From Chaetomium olivaceum (Eukaryota > Ascomycota > Sordariomycetes > Sordariales > Chaetomiaceae), in NCBI GenBank assembly GCA_039881045.1, contig JAYWVB010000016.1, forward strand, positions 558,001 to 622,000: DNA of 64,000 bases, read 5' to 3'. Under the pieces are notes generated by a model. It worked only from the letters and a program-made list of their open reading frames with translations. It made no database searches and was not told the origin of the DNA. Both the position numbers and the translations under genes were made by a program. Of the stretch, positions 24,065 to 37,060 are shown piece after piece. Every line of letters begins with the position of its first letter. Position 1 is the stretch's first letter.

Positions 24065-25904
24065 TTAGTCAAGCCGCAACCCCTGGCCGCGCCTCTGATT
24101 CCAATAAAATGCCAAACCCGAAGCCCAGAGCCCCACCAAGATGAGTGCCTGTGTTGGTGCAAATGCCGCCCCTCGGACGACTACAAACCCGCTCACTAGC
24201 GCAAAGATAACAGGAATGAGAATGAGAGGCTTGTAGGGCCTCGCTAGCTGAGGCTGGCGATACCGAAGAATGATGGCGCCGAGGACTGTCAGAAAGAAGA
24301 AGGTATACTCTCCCAACCCGTTGAACGTCAAAAGAGCGCGGAAGTTGCCAAGCAGGATGTAAATGGCGCCGAGGGCCGTCGAGAGAATGATGGCGTTGAT
24401 AGGCGCGTCAGATTCTGGCTCCTTATCTGGGTCTTCCTCTACACCCTGTCGGTGAGTTCCAATGCGACCGACCACGCTAAGGAGCCGAGGAAGCCAGTTC
24501 TGGTTTGCTGCCGCGACGGCCATGCGGCCTGCGACGAAGGAGTTGCCGAGAAGAGAGCCAGCGACGACAAGGCAAATGAAGACAGCCGCGACAATTCCAA
24601 ATCCCGGGCCGAGCAGGCGTGTGATAGCTGTCTAAATAAGGCGTTAGAGACTACTGGTAAACTCAGAGGAAATAGCAATAGCAAACTTACCACTGCAACG
24701 CTGTCCGTCGTTGCAACCACATCCCAGGGCAGCAGAATGTAATAGGCAGCGTTTGCGGTGAGAAAACATAGAAATGATACTGGGCAGGGAGGTGTTGATA
24801 GCCAGGGGCAGTTGGCGAGCAGGAGCTGAGAGCTCTGCAGAAATGTAGATGGCCTAGGGATGAGCGTGAGCATTGTTCAGTTTCCTTAAGGCTTCAAAAC
24901 TGACCTTGTCCCATCCAGAATACGCCCACAGGGCTGCATATAAAGCTGCCGAGAGGTGCCCAAACATAGACCACTGGCCCACGCCCTCCCAATGCGTGAT
25001 ACTGCCATCCGGATTGACACTGTCCCGGTAGCCGAACCAAGGCTTCTCTCTCCAGTCCCCGCCACCGACTTCCCGATTCGGGTCAACGAGCTGTAAAATG
25101 ACAACCACGATGCCGGCTAGGACGATGGCGGCAATGGTGATAAACTTGGTGGCGACGAAGAAGTTGTTGAGCCGGGTGCTCGCCTTGGTGCTGATGGAGT
25201 TGGCCACGCCGATGAAAGCCAGCACCGCAATCGACAGCAGCTTGTGCACAATCTTGTCCCCTTCGCCCATCACTCCTGCGGCCGAGTAAATGCTTTCAAT
25301 GAAGACGATGCTCAGGATGGCCAGAGTAGCAGGCATGACAGCAACCACCCATGTCCAGGCCGCCAGGAACCCAAATACATCTCCAAAAATGTACTTGAGA
25401 TATGGCTGCACTCCTCCTAAAAAGACGTCAGCATTCTGCAGATATTTACCAGAGCTTCATCTGAGCCATCTCCGCATTTCACATACCCTCACCCGGAATC
25501 GCCGTGCCCAGCTCGGCCATGGTACTCGCCCCCGTCCACGCCAACACACCGCCTACCAACCAAACCAGCAGCGCAGCACCGGGCGACGGCACATTGGTAT
25601 CAATCGACCCGGGCGATGTAAACACCCCACTACCGATCACGATGCTAATGACGATAGCAAACGCCTCGACCGCGACCGCGCCGAGGTTGCGGGTGAACGT
25701 CCCGGCCCCACCGCCGACAACCCTCTCCTCCGCGTCGGCATCCCCGGCATTCCCGGCAGTCCCGTCGCCTACCGCCCGATCTTCGCCGTTGCTGGCGGCG
25801 GTGGCAGCGGTCCGATCCCAGCGCGGCTCATCACTCGCCGTCCCCGCGAGCAACGGCCTCTGCTCGGGGGAAACGCCGCCTCCGTCGTTGCTCGGTGCAG
25901 ACAT
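24065..25904 (-). CDS. APC-superfamily amino-acid permease (LAT/MUP1 type), one frame break
   Basis: Integral membrane amino-acid transporter. Minus-strand exons are 25904-25487, 25416-24905, 24853-24691 and 24631-24065; introns have GTATGT, GTCAGT and GTAAGT donors. Marks: AIVISIVIGSGVFTSPGSI in helix 1 with the substrate-binding GSG, GAALLVWLVGGVLAWTGA, TAIPGEGGVQPYLKYIFG, YSGWDKAIYISAEL and PARQLPLAINTSLP. The last runs out of frame near 24766-24775: SLPSIIS is followed by CFLTANAAYYILLPWD only after dropping one base. Corrected length is about 552 residues. An upstream in-frame ATG at 26291 would add a Pro/Ser-rich 129-residue extension; I prefer 25904 because it starts an MSAPS...EQRPLL tail typical of such permeases. 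Substrate unknown. Confidence 0.87.
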
Positions 25905-28900
25905 GGCCGAGGACGGTGGTGCTGATCGGGTGGTGGCCGAAGTGTCCCTCCGTGGGTGCCTGGTAGTGATGGCGGTGGATTCGTGCGTGCTGGCTTTATC
26001 GCTATCGCCAACCTCGGATGGCGGCGGGGTGGTTGGCGGAGTGATGAAGAGGGAGAAGGAGACGAGCGACGATGGTGGTTCGGGTGAATCCAAGGGGCTT
26101 GGCGGGGGCGCTGGTATCGTCACTGGGCGCTGGAGACCCACTGCCGCTGTTGCAGCGCCCCGGAGCACGCCATCCTCACCCGCGTGGCGTGGCCCCCAGC
26201 TGCAGGAACCGTATTGGCCGCCACGGCCGCCGTTGTGCATGGGTCGCGGCACTGAGCCGCCGGCTGTTCTTGAGGCGTTTGGTTGCCGCATGTTTCCGGT
26301 TACATACACTTGTTTGATAGAATGAGCCGCTGATTGGTCGGATTGAGGTGTAAGTTGCGATTGATGATGACACCGTAAATGAGAGTCGGGGCGTTGTTGC
26401 GTCTTGAGGAATAGAAGCACCTTGAGGTTTGGTGAAATGTAGATTCCGAAAGGTTGTTGGCATCGAATTGTGATCATGGATGGAAGATTCGAGTAACAGA
26501 CACTCACAAATCGGTGGAGAGAACAGAGAGGTGCTGCGATATTGAGCTGCCAGTTGTTGGGACCAATAAGTTTTCAGCCTTCACGGCAACTCGAACTCTT
26601 TGAGCTCAGCTGATTAAACTGCGTCGAGCCTGTGACCCGCAAGTGACAGTCCGTGCTAAAAGAAATGTTGACTTGTCGATATTGGCGCCTAAATTCGGTG
26701 GTGTATTCTGTACGGCAATCGCACCCCGTTGCTCTTTCCTGTACAGGTACATTATTTTAGGTGAAGGGGTGGGGGAGACAGGCATTGGAAGGAGACCAAC
26801 ATCATCATGATCTATCTGAATTGACACATTGCCTGCAATATACTACTCTCAACATGGCCCGCCAAAAATAGGTAGTCATGGCAGCAATCGCCAGTCCCCA
26901 AAAATTGAATTGTGTTACTGACATTACCTGTGCGACCTAAACAACGTGGAAGTAAACATTCGGGTAATAAACTTAATAGAAGTACACTGATCTGAGCGGC
27001 GGAGAAAGATGAACAAAATTAGAAGAGCATCTGGATGAAAAAGAATCAGATGGTCCACAAAGATAAGTAGGCGGAGTGCAGCAACTGAGGGACATCACAG
27101 ACACCGATCTCAAATGTTGCTACGGATTTGCGGATTTATGGACTGATGTCAACTGGTCTGACGCGAGGCATCTGCGGGTACAGGCCAATTTCCAGTCCAA
27201 ACGCTCTGTCCAGCAACATCTATCCTCGCGCCTACAACTAACCACCGTGACAAGAGGTCTGAAAGACGGGTGCAGTACCCTGCCTGGTCTTCTTGGAACT
27301 TAAGGAGTCTGCAGGAGGTTATGATCGCCAAAGTAATTGAGATTGAAGAGGCATAAGAGGTCGAAAGAATGGTATTTATACTCTGTGAACTGGCCTTCAA
27401 TATATACCGCGATTTGGAAACAACCTATGCCTCTCTAGTAGTACAACTCAGTCGAGGTCGCGGAAACCGTCATGAGTGGCTCCTGCCATGCGACGAAACT
27501 ATATGATGGACCGAACTCTCGAGATAATGATTGATGACAGCCAAACTGGCGCTTGTAATGTTCGAATATCAAGAGAAACAGCATTATTTTCTTATTAAAT
27601 TTGGAAAAGAATGGTGTTGTGTACGTCCCATCGACTCGATTAAAACACCAAAAAGTTGGTTGCCGACCTACCTTACTACCCCTCCTTAGTTGAACTCCCG
27701 CAACACTCAGATCAAAAGTCATGATGCGCTAACCAATTGCGGCACGTCGGTTGACAAACTTCATTGTGAAATCAAAAGACTACTGTGTAAGCTGAGTATA
27801 ACAAGCCCGCAGCCTCAGGATTTCGAAAAACTGCTGAACTGCTGGGTGCCCGCTCACTGAACCTTGTTTCCGATTCTGCAACATCGGCATCAACCTGAAA
27901 CTCCCCAATTCGGCATCCACGATGATCAACTTGCCCACCGAGCAACCCCCACTCAACACGCGGATGATGCGCGAATGGGTGCTGCAAAGCACGCAAGTCA
28001 GTGGTGGGTGGCGTGGACGGGCCGTGTGAGCAGCACCCGTCGAAACAGCCGCAAACATCACTATCCTTGCACTTGTTTGGGCGGGCGAAGATCGCAGCTC
28101 CATGTGACTGAAAATAGGCACCCAAGCAGCGGACGCGGACACAGGCTGCGCACAGGGATGGGGCGATGATGGATGCGGGGTGTGCAAGTAAGCCCGGCAT
28201 CCATGGATTGGGAAAGGCTGGCATGAACGAAGAATTGTTGCACAAACAGCTCCTTCCATGGAGAGAAGCAAGCTCCGAAAGACAAAAGGCGGCCTGCGAG
28301 GCTGCAGCTGGCCATGGCTTGGCTCCCCTCCCTCCCGGCGAGCCAGCTGCAATCTGGGGGTTCTGACGTCAGTCAGGGGCGACGCCCCGGCCCCCCGTTG
28401 TTCCTTGAACGAACCTTGATTGAAGCTCGCAGTGGCGAAGATGACCGACCGATCCCGCGGACTCGGAGCCCGGTGCTTCGTCCCAACTTCTGGTCGGCAT
28501 TATGCTAGTTTATTTGATCTCTTGGCATTTTTTTTCTTGCTGCTGCTCCTCGAAGACTAACGACCAAAGAGGTTCCTATTTACACATCCACCTGGAAACT
28601 GGTTAAGTAATCGTGGGCTAAGTAAGGGGGGTACGGTTCCCTCCCGCCCTTTCTCAAGAACGTAACAAAAAGCACGCCCTTCCGTCAACGCCTGTAATGT
28701 GGTCGTAACACAAATGCTTCCCATCCTAAACACCGCTCGCCGAGTTCGTTTGCCAGTAATCCCGCTGCCCTGGCCATTCCGATGAAAAGTCCATCCCCGG
28801 ATAATTTTCTCTGTGCTCAAAAAAACCGTCGAATCGAGGCCGCGCGCGTGGTGGTATCAACGTCTTTCGGTCGGTATCAAAACAAATCCGCGCACAATAA

Positions 28901-29337
28901 CCCCAACTCCTGTAAAACCCGCGCAAGCCGTAACAAAGCCAAAATCAAAGTGCCTGTCGGCGGCCGACGTTGAAGAAGGCCCGAGGTTGGTAGACCCGGG
29001 GATCCCAAGACCTTCAGTGCCCATGACCCAAGTCCTCAGTCGATCCAGACCCGTGAGACGGATGACGATGTGCCATCCTCGGCCGCGATGGCGCGTTGTC
29101 CTTGCAGTCGTCCTTCCGTAGGGTAAGCTCGGTCGGTTAGGATACAAATCGGCGGTAGCTAAGCTGTCAAAAAATGCCGTCTGTCCGGTCGCCGGGCTTG
29201 GGTACGATTTCAGGTGGCTGCATCGACACGGCCGTAGCATTTCTCGAGGCCGTCGTCACATCATCACATCCTCCTCCCTCGGGTCGACCTTTCCTTTTCC
29301 CCTTCCCTCCCTTCCAAGCCTCCCAGCGTAGCGTTGC
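25905..29337. other. Gene-poor region
   Basis: Upstream of the amino-acid permease. The first 390 bases are an open Pro/Ser-rich extension of its frame and may be coding. Beyond 26.3 kb I see no gene: frames at 27772-28352 (-) and 28857-29240 (-) lack motifs and overlap one another. Confidence 0.5.
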
Positions 29338-29881
29338 TCATTTCTTGCTCCGGCTGGAAGACGTAATCTTGCTGGTCGACATCAAGTCTCCAATATACTT
29401 TTGGAGAAACTTGTTGTGGCTGTCGAGTTTGTCATGCTCTTCCTTTACCGCTTCGATGCGGTTGAAGAGCGTGACTAGGGAGTCTTGCAATGCTTTGGCG
29501 TGCCTTCGCGTAGCTAAAGTCAGCTCGCTGTTTCATTATTCCGGGGCCGGCTCCACGCTGTCCGTTGCGGGCGCCAAGCTCAGCCGCGAGGCCTCTCCGA
29601 ACTCACCTTTCTAGCTCCGCCCTTGCCTCCTTCCCGAGGGTTTGGATATCTTCGCTCGTTCGTCGCGGGCTCATGGCCCTCACGTCGTCTGGACCAGCGT
29701 GCACGTCGACCGGCCCGACGTCTGTTGAGTCGCGGGGAACGATCATGGTGCCGCTGCTCTTGCGGCTTGGTAGCTTGGGTCGCACGGGCTTCGGCGCGTG
29801 GATGGGTTGGTCGATGGACGTCCCTGATGATGAATCCGACCAGTCCGGACTTGCTGTTTTGTGCAGACTGGCGTCTCCCAT
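29338..29881 (-). CDS. Short coiled-coil protein (SCOC family)
   Basis: Small protein of 146 residues with a conserved C-terminal coiled coil. Minus-strand exons are 29881-29607 and 29503-29338. The intron begins GTGAGT (29606) and must end GCGAAG (29504) to keep frame, giving ELERHAKALQDSLVTLF; a tempting TTTAG nine bases earlier would break it. The coiled coil (about 90-135) reads LQDSLVTLFNRIEAVKEEHDKL and then NKFLQKYIGDLMSTSKI, matching the SCOC (DUF2205) signature found from yeast to man, where it acts at the Golgi with ARL1-type GTPases and in autophagy. The N-terminal 85 residues are polar, Ser/Pro/Asp-rich and probably disordered. The frame is intact. Confidence 0.85.
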
Positions 29882-32800
29882 TATGGATTAGGTGCCGATG
29901 TGGCGTATATGATATGAGACCGACTGGGTCGTCTTAGCCTTGGGAGCGGGCTCGCAAAAGGTTCGAGTAGTAAAGGGCCAGCGAGGTCTTGAATGTCATG
30001 AGCGGAAAATGTCCAGCTCCTCCGAACGAAAGTCAACCCAACGAGACTTGTGTTGCCACCATCCGACGGAAATGGAACGTGTGGCGCAGGGTTGGGTGTG
30101 GTCGAGGAGTTGGGGGTGATGAGTCGCGGGATGGGGAGGGTTGAGTTCGGGCGGTTCTGGGATGGAGGAAGATGGAAGTTCAGGGCGCAAATTCGGAGCG
30201 GAACCTCTGAGGGGTAGCGCAAAAGACAGCTCACAGTCCACTCTGGGCGGCGAGGCGGTGGTGGGGCCTCTGGCCAGGGCCGCGGGTCCTGCTCGTGGAG
30301 TCGTGGGGCCGACTGGGACCGCCGCCAGCAAAATGTCGAGGGACGTCAGGAGCCCAATCACTCGGCAAGACGGCGAATTATTGTGGAGGCCAACTTGAAC
30401 AGCGGATACCGGTTCAGGAGTGGCCACTCGAGGCGGAAACAGCTGACCGAAAGCAGACAGGATTGAGGCGCGGAAAAACCCGGCGGAGCGCAATTGGGCT
30501 GGCTGACCTGGCTTTTTGCGGGAGAGACCTGGTCGTGGTGACCTGGTGGTGGATTCGTGGTGTGTGGACAGCGGAAGCGGAGGAGAGGCGCGAGAAGGAG
30601 CAACGGCAGCGGCAGGGTGGAGTTGCTTTGGGCGGGCTGCTCGAGGCGGGTTGACGGGGGCTGGTCAGGAGGTGGCTCTGTCCGTGTCTGTGTCCTGTTT
30701 CCACTGCCGCGATCAGCAAGCCGTGCCTTGGTGCACACTGGGCGGCGAGTGGTTGCGAGGGTCCCCCCTCGGTGTGGTCACAGGAGCGGAGAACCGGGAC
30801 TTGTTTTGGGCTGCTCCCTGTGGAAAGCGGGACGACGATCGGTCGAGAGTAACGGCGTTCAGGGTCAGGGTCAGGGCTCAGGGCTTGGAAAATGACGCGG
30901 GTTTGCGATCTTGTTTCCCACAAACAGGCCGTGAAGTTGGGGTCTATTATTGTAAGGTACCGTGTAGTGTACAAGATCCCAGAATACCGCCGTCGGGTCG
31001 AAGCGAAAGGAAGCAAAAGAAGGTTTTCTGAAACATCGGCAGCGATGAAGCAGGGCGGGAAGAGGAGCGCCTGCCAAGGGTCCAACAAACTTGCGAGGTT
31101 CATCGGTCAATGGTCACCTTGGGTTTGGGCGTTTGAGGTCCCACCGTACCGGAGAAGAAGGTAATTTCCAAATCGATAGTTCGTTTCTCCGCCCGTTGCC
31201 TGCCTAATGCCTCAGGCAGGAGAGTCCGCCCACACGTGTCGGCGACTGCAGAGGTGCAACGACAGCGGCCGGGGATCGGCACAATGACGCCAAAATCCGA
31301 TACATTCATTGGCGCATCAGGGGGGGGGGGGTTCTGCAAAGGACCCCCAAAATCGGCCAGCAGGGGTCAGCACGGTCAGATCGTCTTCATTTTTGCACCA
31401 TGATGAAGTGGCTGCAGAATGGCATTTTTTCATCCACCACGACCGAGAATTCATTTCCGGCATCTTGCTGCCTTGCTTTGAACCAAGGCACCTTTACCTT
31501 CTTGCCGGGTGTTCCTGCACCCGTTGCACCATCCCGCCATCCAAATTCTCAGTTTGCTCTCGACGAAGAAATCGAAAACTTGGACAACCCTGCGCAATCT
31601 GCAGCCTTTTCGTTTCTTCGCTGATCGAATGCGGCAGGCGCGTCAGGACGCAGATTCTATCGCAAAACTCTGATTTCCGCCCCCAGACCGCACGGCCAGC
31701 AAAGCCATGCCCAGACGGCGGATTGGGGGAACCGCCGCGGCGTCTTGGTTGCAACTCTGCCTTCCCTGTTTAAGCAAAGCGTGAATCCCAGGCGCTTCCC
31801 CGCCGCCACTGACGAATAAGCGGAGCGAGGTTTGGACCCTGATTGTTGAGCCTGAAAAAAGATATCGCACTGTGTCCCCTCCATGCACGAGACAAACCCA
31901 ACGTCCCCGAACAAAAGGCGATTCGCGGAGAAGCACCACTTCCACCCGGAGGATTCAGGACGTCACCACCCGAAACGGCAAGACTGACGATTCCCCACCC
32001 CCATCCTCTCTCTCGTGATGGTTCTGAGTCGCCTTTGACTCATGGCATAAGTAACCGGTCGCGGCACCCTCGCGTTTCCCCTTCCCGCGTCTCACGGTTC
32101 ACAACCCAGCCGGTCCCGTAGTTTCGTTACTCGCGGGTTGTAGCAGGGGGGGGGCTTGCGGCAGGGGGTTGTGGCTCTGGGTCGATAACGAAGGGCAGCG
32201 ACGAAGATGGAAGCAAACATGACCTACGTTTTCCCGGGCGACGACGCGAACCATCTCGCAGCACTGGCAACCTAAACATCGAAAAAGCGTGAGAACGGGG
32301 AAGTCTGAGCCAATCCCAGGCCGGATGGCGGAGGGAGGTGCCGGTTCCGCACCCTAACCGGCGACCTGCCACCGTACTGGCAGGTTTAAAGTTGGTGCCC
32401 GTGTCTGGAAAATAACTCCCTTTCCTCGGGCAGAGGCACCAACCCGAGTGATCGCAAGGCCCGCCAGTGATGAAGCAAGCTCACCGCCTGAAGCTGCCAA
32501 AACGGGCGCCGAGCTTCTCAAAGACACACCTCCTCGAACGTCACCAGGTTGTTGTTCGACCCCTCTGAGAGAACAAGGCGTCTTGGCTTGTCGCCGTCAC
32601 CGCCTTGCTCGAGGATTTCCCGCCCAACCACAGGAGTCGCACTGTGTCGACACTTGTCGATCGCTCCACGGCCGACATACCCGAGCCAATCTTTGCCGAC
32701 AGCCAGGAACGAATCACCGTTGTGTTACACCGTGTCACCTGCCGACCTGGTTTTATCGGGAGGAAAACTCAGTCATGATCCCCAACCCGAGCCGCGATCT

Positions 32801-35399
32801 GTTTTCACAACGTCAGTCTGGCGGTGGCTCGCGTTGCGAAGCACCATAAGCTGACGGGCACGTCGATCAACCAAGAGTCATGGTTTTCCCGAGTAAAACT
32901 CCCGTCTCAGTCTCGTGTTGGCCTCTTTTGGCAAACTGAAGGGGGCTGCTGAGCGAAGCCCCACGTGTGCCTCTCTGAGGAGGCCTTTGGGGGGCTGCGT
33001 TTGTCAAGGCAGCCCGGCACTCGGCACAGGTGCTCTGCCAAGCCCGGTCTCATTGCTGAGATGAGCCACATGTAACACCCAACTCTCAACCACGCGCTGG
33101 CAAACAGGCACTCGTTTGAGCACCATCCATTCCTCTCGCTGTCCGCGTGCAACCACCCAACTGTGCTCGGAGGCTGATCCCCGGTTCCGTTCCGTCCCAC
33201 CCTGACTGCTCCGGAAGAGACAGCGAACCTCTCTGTGCTATTCATATACCCTGCAAAACCAATAACGAGAGACGCCCATCATCATTAGCTTCCTCCTCGG
33301 AAACCACCAACCGCCGCCCGATCGTCCATCGCATCGACCCCACAGGTAGGCTTTCGTTAATATCGCCCACAGGCAACAAACACGCAGGGCTGAACCATAA
33401 TCCCCTTGTTAGGCCAGGCTGGGACAAGCTCCTCGCAGCCGAAAACCTTCCGCACCAACGTCGCCGGGTACCCCTCCCTTTCCGTCATCGGTCCGTCGCC
33501 GCAAGGATTCGAATCAAGGAAGCAGCCCAAGCTTACCAACGGTGCCAAGTTTAGCGTTGCCAAGGCTAAATCGAGACGGGTCGCGCCGTCCGAGCACGAA
33601 GTCTGGCAGTTCGCTTCCATGCCGAGTCCCAGTAGTCGAGAGTGAACATACCACGTCGGCAAGAAGGCTACGAGTGAAGAAGGTTTCGGTAAGCGATTTG
33701 CAGGTCTGCTCACCGGTCTGGCCACGACAAGGTGTGGGTCCCAACCACCTCTGACAGCGGAGAGGATGTGTGAGGTGGTATGATGCCATGTCCGGTTAGC
33801 ATCAGCTGCCATCTCTGACACTTGATAGATGTTTGCTCCACGCTGCTGGACATGATGTAAGTTGGCGTTGAAATCACTGCTCGGCCAGACACGGCTGCCC
33901 CGTGGGCATGTCCATACCTTGTTTGCTTGCCTTGTTTCTTGAGATGAAAAATCAGATCTCACGTGTATCGAGTAGAGAAACAAGAACCTCAATCCCCAAC
34001 AACGCGTAATGCGCCGATTCGTCTCCGAAGCCGGCTCCTCTAGTTAATACTCCGCAATTAAGCTTCGTGATATGAGGGTGGAGCCAAGGCAGCCCATTTC
34101 GAGTCATGATGCATGAAGATTGCGGTGTTATAAGGGAGAATAAGTGGCCCTGGAATATTTATCAACAAACTGAAACATTACTCGTGATTGAAACCCACTT
34201 CGCCAGCCCTCTTTTTATGATGCCTGCCCTTGTCTCTCACAACAAGTGGCTCGAAAACTTTCAAATCCAATGCCCCAGCTCGAAAGGCCCGAATCCCCCA
34301 CGCTGTTGTCACAGCACAAGCACCGAAACTCAACTGTTAGAATCTGATACTCCACAGTGGATGTGATTGCGTGTCGGACTCGAGGCATGCCGCCTCAGCC
34401 GAGTTCGACTTTGACAACGTTTTCTACTTCGTACTATACGAGAGCAATGGCGAGGTGAGAACTGATCGGCTAAAGGGAACTCATTGCGACAATGTATGTG
34501 CTCAGGCGTCGCCTGTTTCTAACAACCGTTGCATTTCCCCAGCGGGCCCGAGGTCAAGGTTGTATCGGTGGTGAGAATGCATGAATTGATATTGCCAGTA
34601 TCTCACCATCGCCCGCTTAGACAACGGCAGGAAAGTTGCCACCGTCAAACCGGGCTACAAGCCAACATTACTATCGGGATGTAAACCCGTACGGCTGGCT
34701 AGACGCGGACCAAACTTGTTTCATTGGCGTCATCTTCATTTAATTACAAGTTCAAAGTCAATAGAGCATCTATCGACACAACCCAAACCGCGTAGATGCC
34801 TGCTTAAAGACAAATAGGGAAGAGGATGGGTACGACATGTTTGCGGGTAAGGGGAAGCAGGAGCTGTTGAGCGATGACTTGGGCGGATCCGACGGCGGGC
34901 ACGAGAGCTGGATGCCGAGAGGGTCAGGACGGGTACCTAGGGCCAGGGAGGAAAGGAAGGAGGTGGAATCGTTGTTCGTCCGGTACATGGCGTCATCTGA
35001 CTCGGATAGGTGGTAAGCATTTCCGAGGTTTGGATTTCTTTTCTTTGGTTTTGTTTCGTTGGGGAGATTTTGCATCGGATGATACCCGTGGAGTGGGATG
35101 CTTTGGATTGCATGCATGGAAGAGACCCAAAGCATAGGCGCTTGGTTGGGATATGACGCAAGGAGTTTAAACATGATATTTGAAAGAGAAATGAGCGGAA
35201 ACGAAAGGGGAGGCAAGTGGGTTGGGGGACTGCACGATAAACTTTTAAGGAATGAGGCTTCACGCGAGGGGATTCGCAATAGACAGTGACTTCCGGCGAT
35301 CTGCCCTGTTAACGAGAGGGTAGGTATGCATTGCGGAGGGTATACGTGCTTTAATATCCACACTCATTGTACTATGGTTTAATTGCTGTCCTTTCCATA
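29882..35399. other. Gene desert of about 5.5 kb
   Basis: No gene that I can support. From 30.0 to 33.5 kb the DNA is GC-rich with many overlapping frames (for example 30414-31103, -), all low in complexity and without motifs. A run of 12 G occurs at 31320-31331, and an 8-9 base G run near 32144. From 34 kb the base composition is more even. The near part presumably contains the promoter of the SCOC gene. Confidence 0.5.
31320..31331 (+). repeat. G12 homopolymer
   Basis: Twelve consecutive G residues in the gene desert. Such runs are hard to sequence, so the exact length may be wrong. Confidence 0.9.
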
Positions 35400-36199
35400 C
35401 TATAGGAATCTGAAAGGGGTCTCGAATGCTGGTTGCACCTCAAGGCCCACTTCTCCTCCCATGCCACGATAGGTAGCCTTGAGGTTATCCTTCGCCGTCT
35501 GCTCGAGAGTCCTCCACCCCTCTTGACCGGCCCACTTTTCCAACAAGCCCAGCTGCTATGTGAAGTCGGTGGTAAGACTCAGCTGTGACATACCCGGGAG
35601 GTCGTCGATGAATTTGTGCTGAGGGGCGAGCTGTCTCAGGGTGGCCAGGAGGTTGAGGGGATCGGCCCAGGCCTGAAGGCGGGCGTTCACGCGTCCGAAT
35701 CGAGAATGGCAGCAACATGAAGTAGAGCAAAATCCTTGACGTCAATATTGTACGTTATTGAAGGACTTAAGGAGCAACTGGGGTAGGCACGGGAAGCAGG
35801 TCAGATGTAATAAGAGGGATTTCAAATAAGAGGCCGGGGAATTATCCAGCATTGCCGTATTTCCATCATAAAGCAGCTTCTGCCACGATGCCTGGCTCTC
35901 TGTGTGGCTCTTTGGAGCGCCTCGCCCATGATGGTCGCCGGTGCGACCGAATTAACGGTAAAGTGTGGCTTCTTCTCCTCGACAGATCTCCACACCGCCT
36001 TCTGAGCCTCGGTCTTGTTGGCCATGTACACAATTTCACCCCTGCTCTGCTCGTCAGGCGGCCTTCTTGAGGCTGCGGCGGTGCCACGGACTTTATAGCC
36101 GCGCCCGAGAACTTGCTTGACCACGTAGGATGCGACGTAGCCTGTCACGCCAGTGACTAGAATCCAGGAGTCCTTGGGAATGGTGGTTTGGTTCCCCAT
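35400..36199 (-). pseudogene. NAD-dependent epimerase / dihydroflavonol-reductase-like, internally deleted
   Basis: Remnant of an extended SDR oxidoreductase. The start (36199) is good: the Rossmann motif WILVTGVTGYVASYVVKQVL is followed by GYKVRGTAA, then directly by YMANKTEAQKAVW with the catalytic YxxxK, and KKPHFTVNSVAPATIMGEAL. Normally about 120 residues separate these blocks, so the middle of the gene is deleted in frame. The C-terminal block (35700-35400) is in another frame: FGRVNARLQAWADPLN, QHKFIDDLPGM, SLTTDFT, then TAG at 35556-35558 where the family has Gln (CAG to TAG), then QLGLLEKWAGQEGWRTLEQT and a natural stop at 35400-35402. The gene is dead by deletion, frame change and nonsense. 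Confidence 0.85.
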
Positions 36200-36751
36200 G
36201 ATGGATGATTCAGGGTTTGAAGTTTGGAACTAATAGGATGAAGAGGAAGCTTGGAGAGAGACTTGTGTTGGATGTCGCTAATGTTGCCGTTCGTTGAAAC
36301 ATGTGGTAAACTTGCGTTATATAGGTAGTAGCGCAAGTCGACGAGCCTCTGTACTTTCAAAAAACGTTCTCTGGATGCCTGGCAATGCTTCATGTGCAGT
36401 CGATAAGGTACCCAAACAGGATGTCACAAGTCTTGGCGGAGGTTTATAAGCTGTGATTAGCAAACTACAGGGAAATACCATGTCACCACCACACTCGCTG
36501 ACAAGGCTATGTATAATACCAAAGTCAGTCAATATCCGAAAACGGATGCTTCAGCTCTTGTCGAGGATCAATAAGCAGTAGGCCCACGAGTGACTACTCT
36601 ATATAATCGAACGGCATCCGTGTTTACCCTTAATTTTGCCCCTGAACTTCACCTCTGAATTTACCAACTAATACTAACTAGTGTGGCTAGAAACTGAGAG
36701 AATATATTGACACATTGCTACACGTGTAAATACACGGGCAGCGTTATTTCA
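36200..36751. other. Intergenic region
   Basis: Former promoter of the reductase pseudogene plus AT-rich spacer. No gene. Confidence 0.5.
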
Positions 36752-37060
36752 TCAAACTTGGTCTAAATGTGCCACAGTGCCACCACAAGGCCGAAATTTG
36801 GTTTCAAGCCCGCCCCGCAGTCCCACCAGATCTTCGTACTTGTTGTTGTGAACCATCTCGAGAAAATCATTTAGGCCCAGAGTCTGCGGGCCACCATTGT
36901 GCTCTATCATCTGCACCGCCCCCTGCACATGTTTCCTGGACATGGGCATATCGCCGAGCGCGCACTGCACGGGGAATTCGCCGTGCCCATACATTCAGAT
37001 TCCAGCGTTGGCGCCGCTGCTAACGGATTCTCGAGACTCTTGAAATACGATATTGCCATA
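36752..37060 (-). pseudogene. Fragment of a fungal transcription-factor domain
   Basis: A frame of about 80 residues with QGAVQMIEHNGGPQTLGLNDFLEMV resembles the 'GGPQTLGLNGFLE' helix of Fungal_trans_2-type regulatory proteins. Just upstream, in another frame, MAISYFKSLENPLAAA gives a start-like segment (ATG near 37060). It lacks everything else of the domain, and the frame ends at 36752. I read it as a relic; family assignment rests on one motif. Confidence 0.4.

Noticed and set aside
27772..28352. Two overlapping minus-strand frames
   Set aside because: Neither has a motif or consistent splice signals; both include many His/Ser/Pro stretches.
30414..31103. 229-residue minus-strand frame upstream of the SCOC gene
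   Set aside because: Low complexity, no family resemblance, equally long frames overlap on the other strand.
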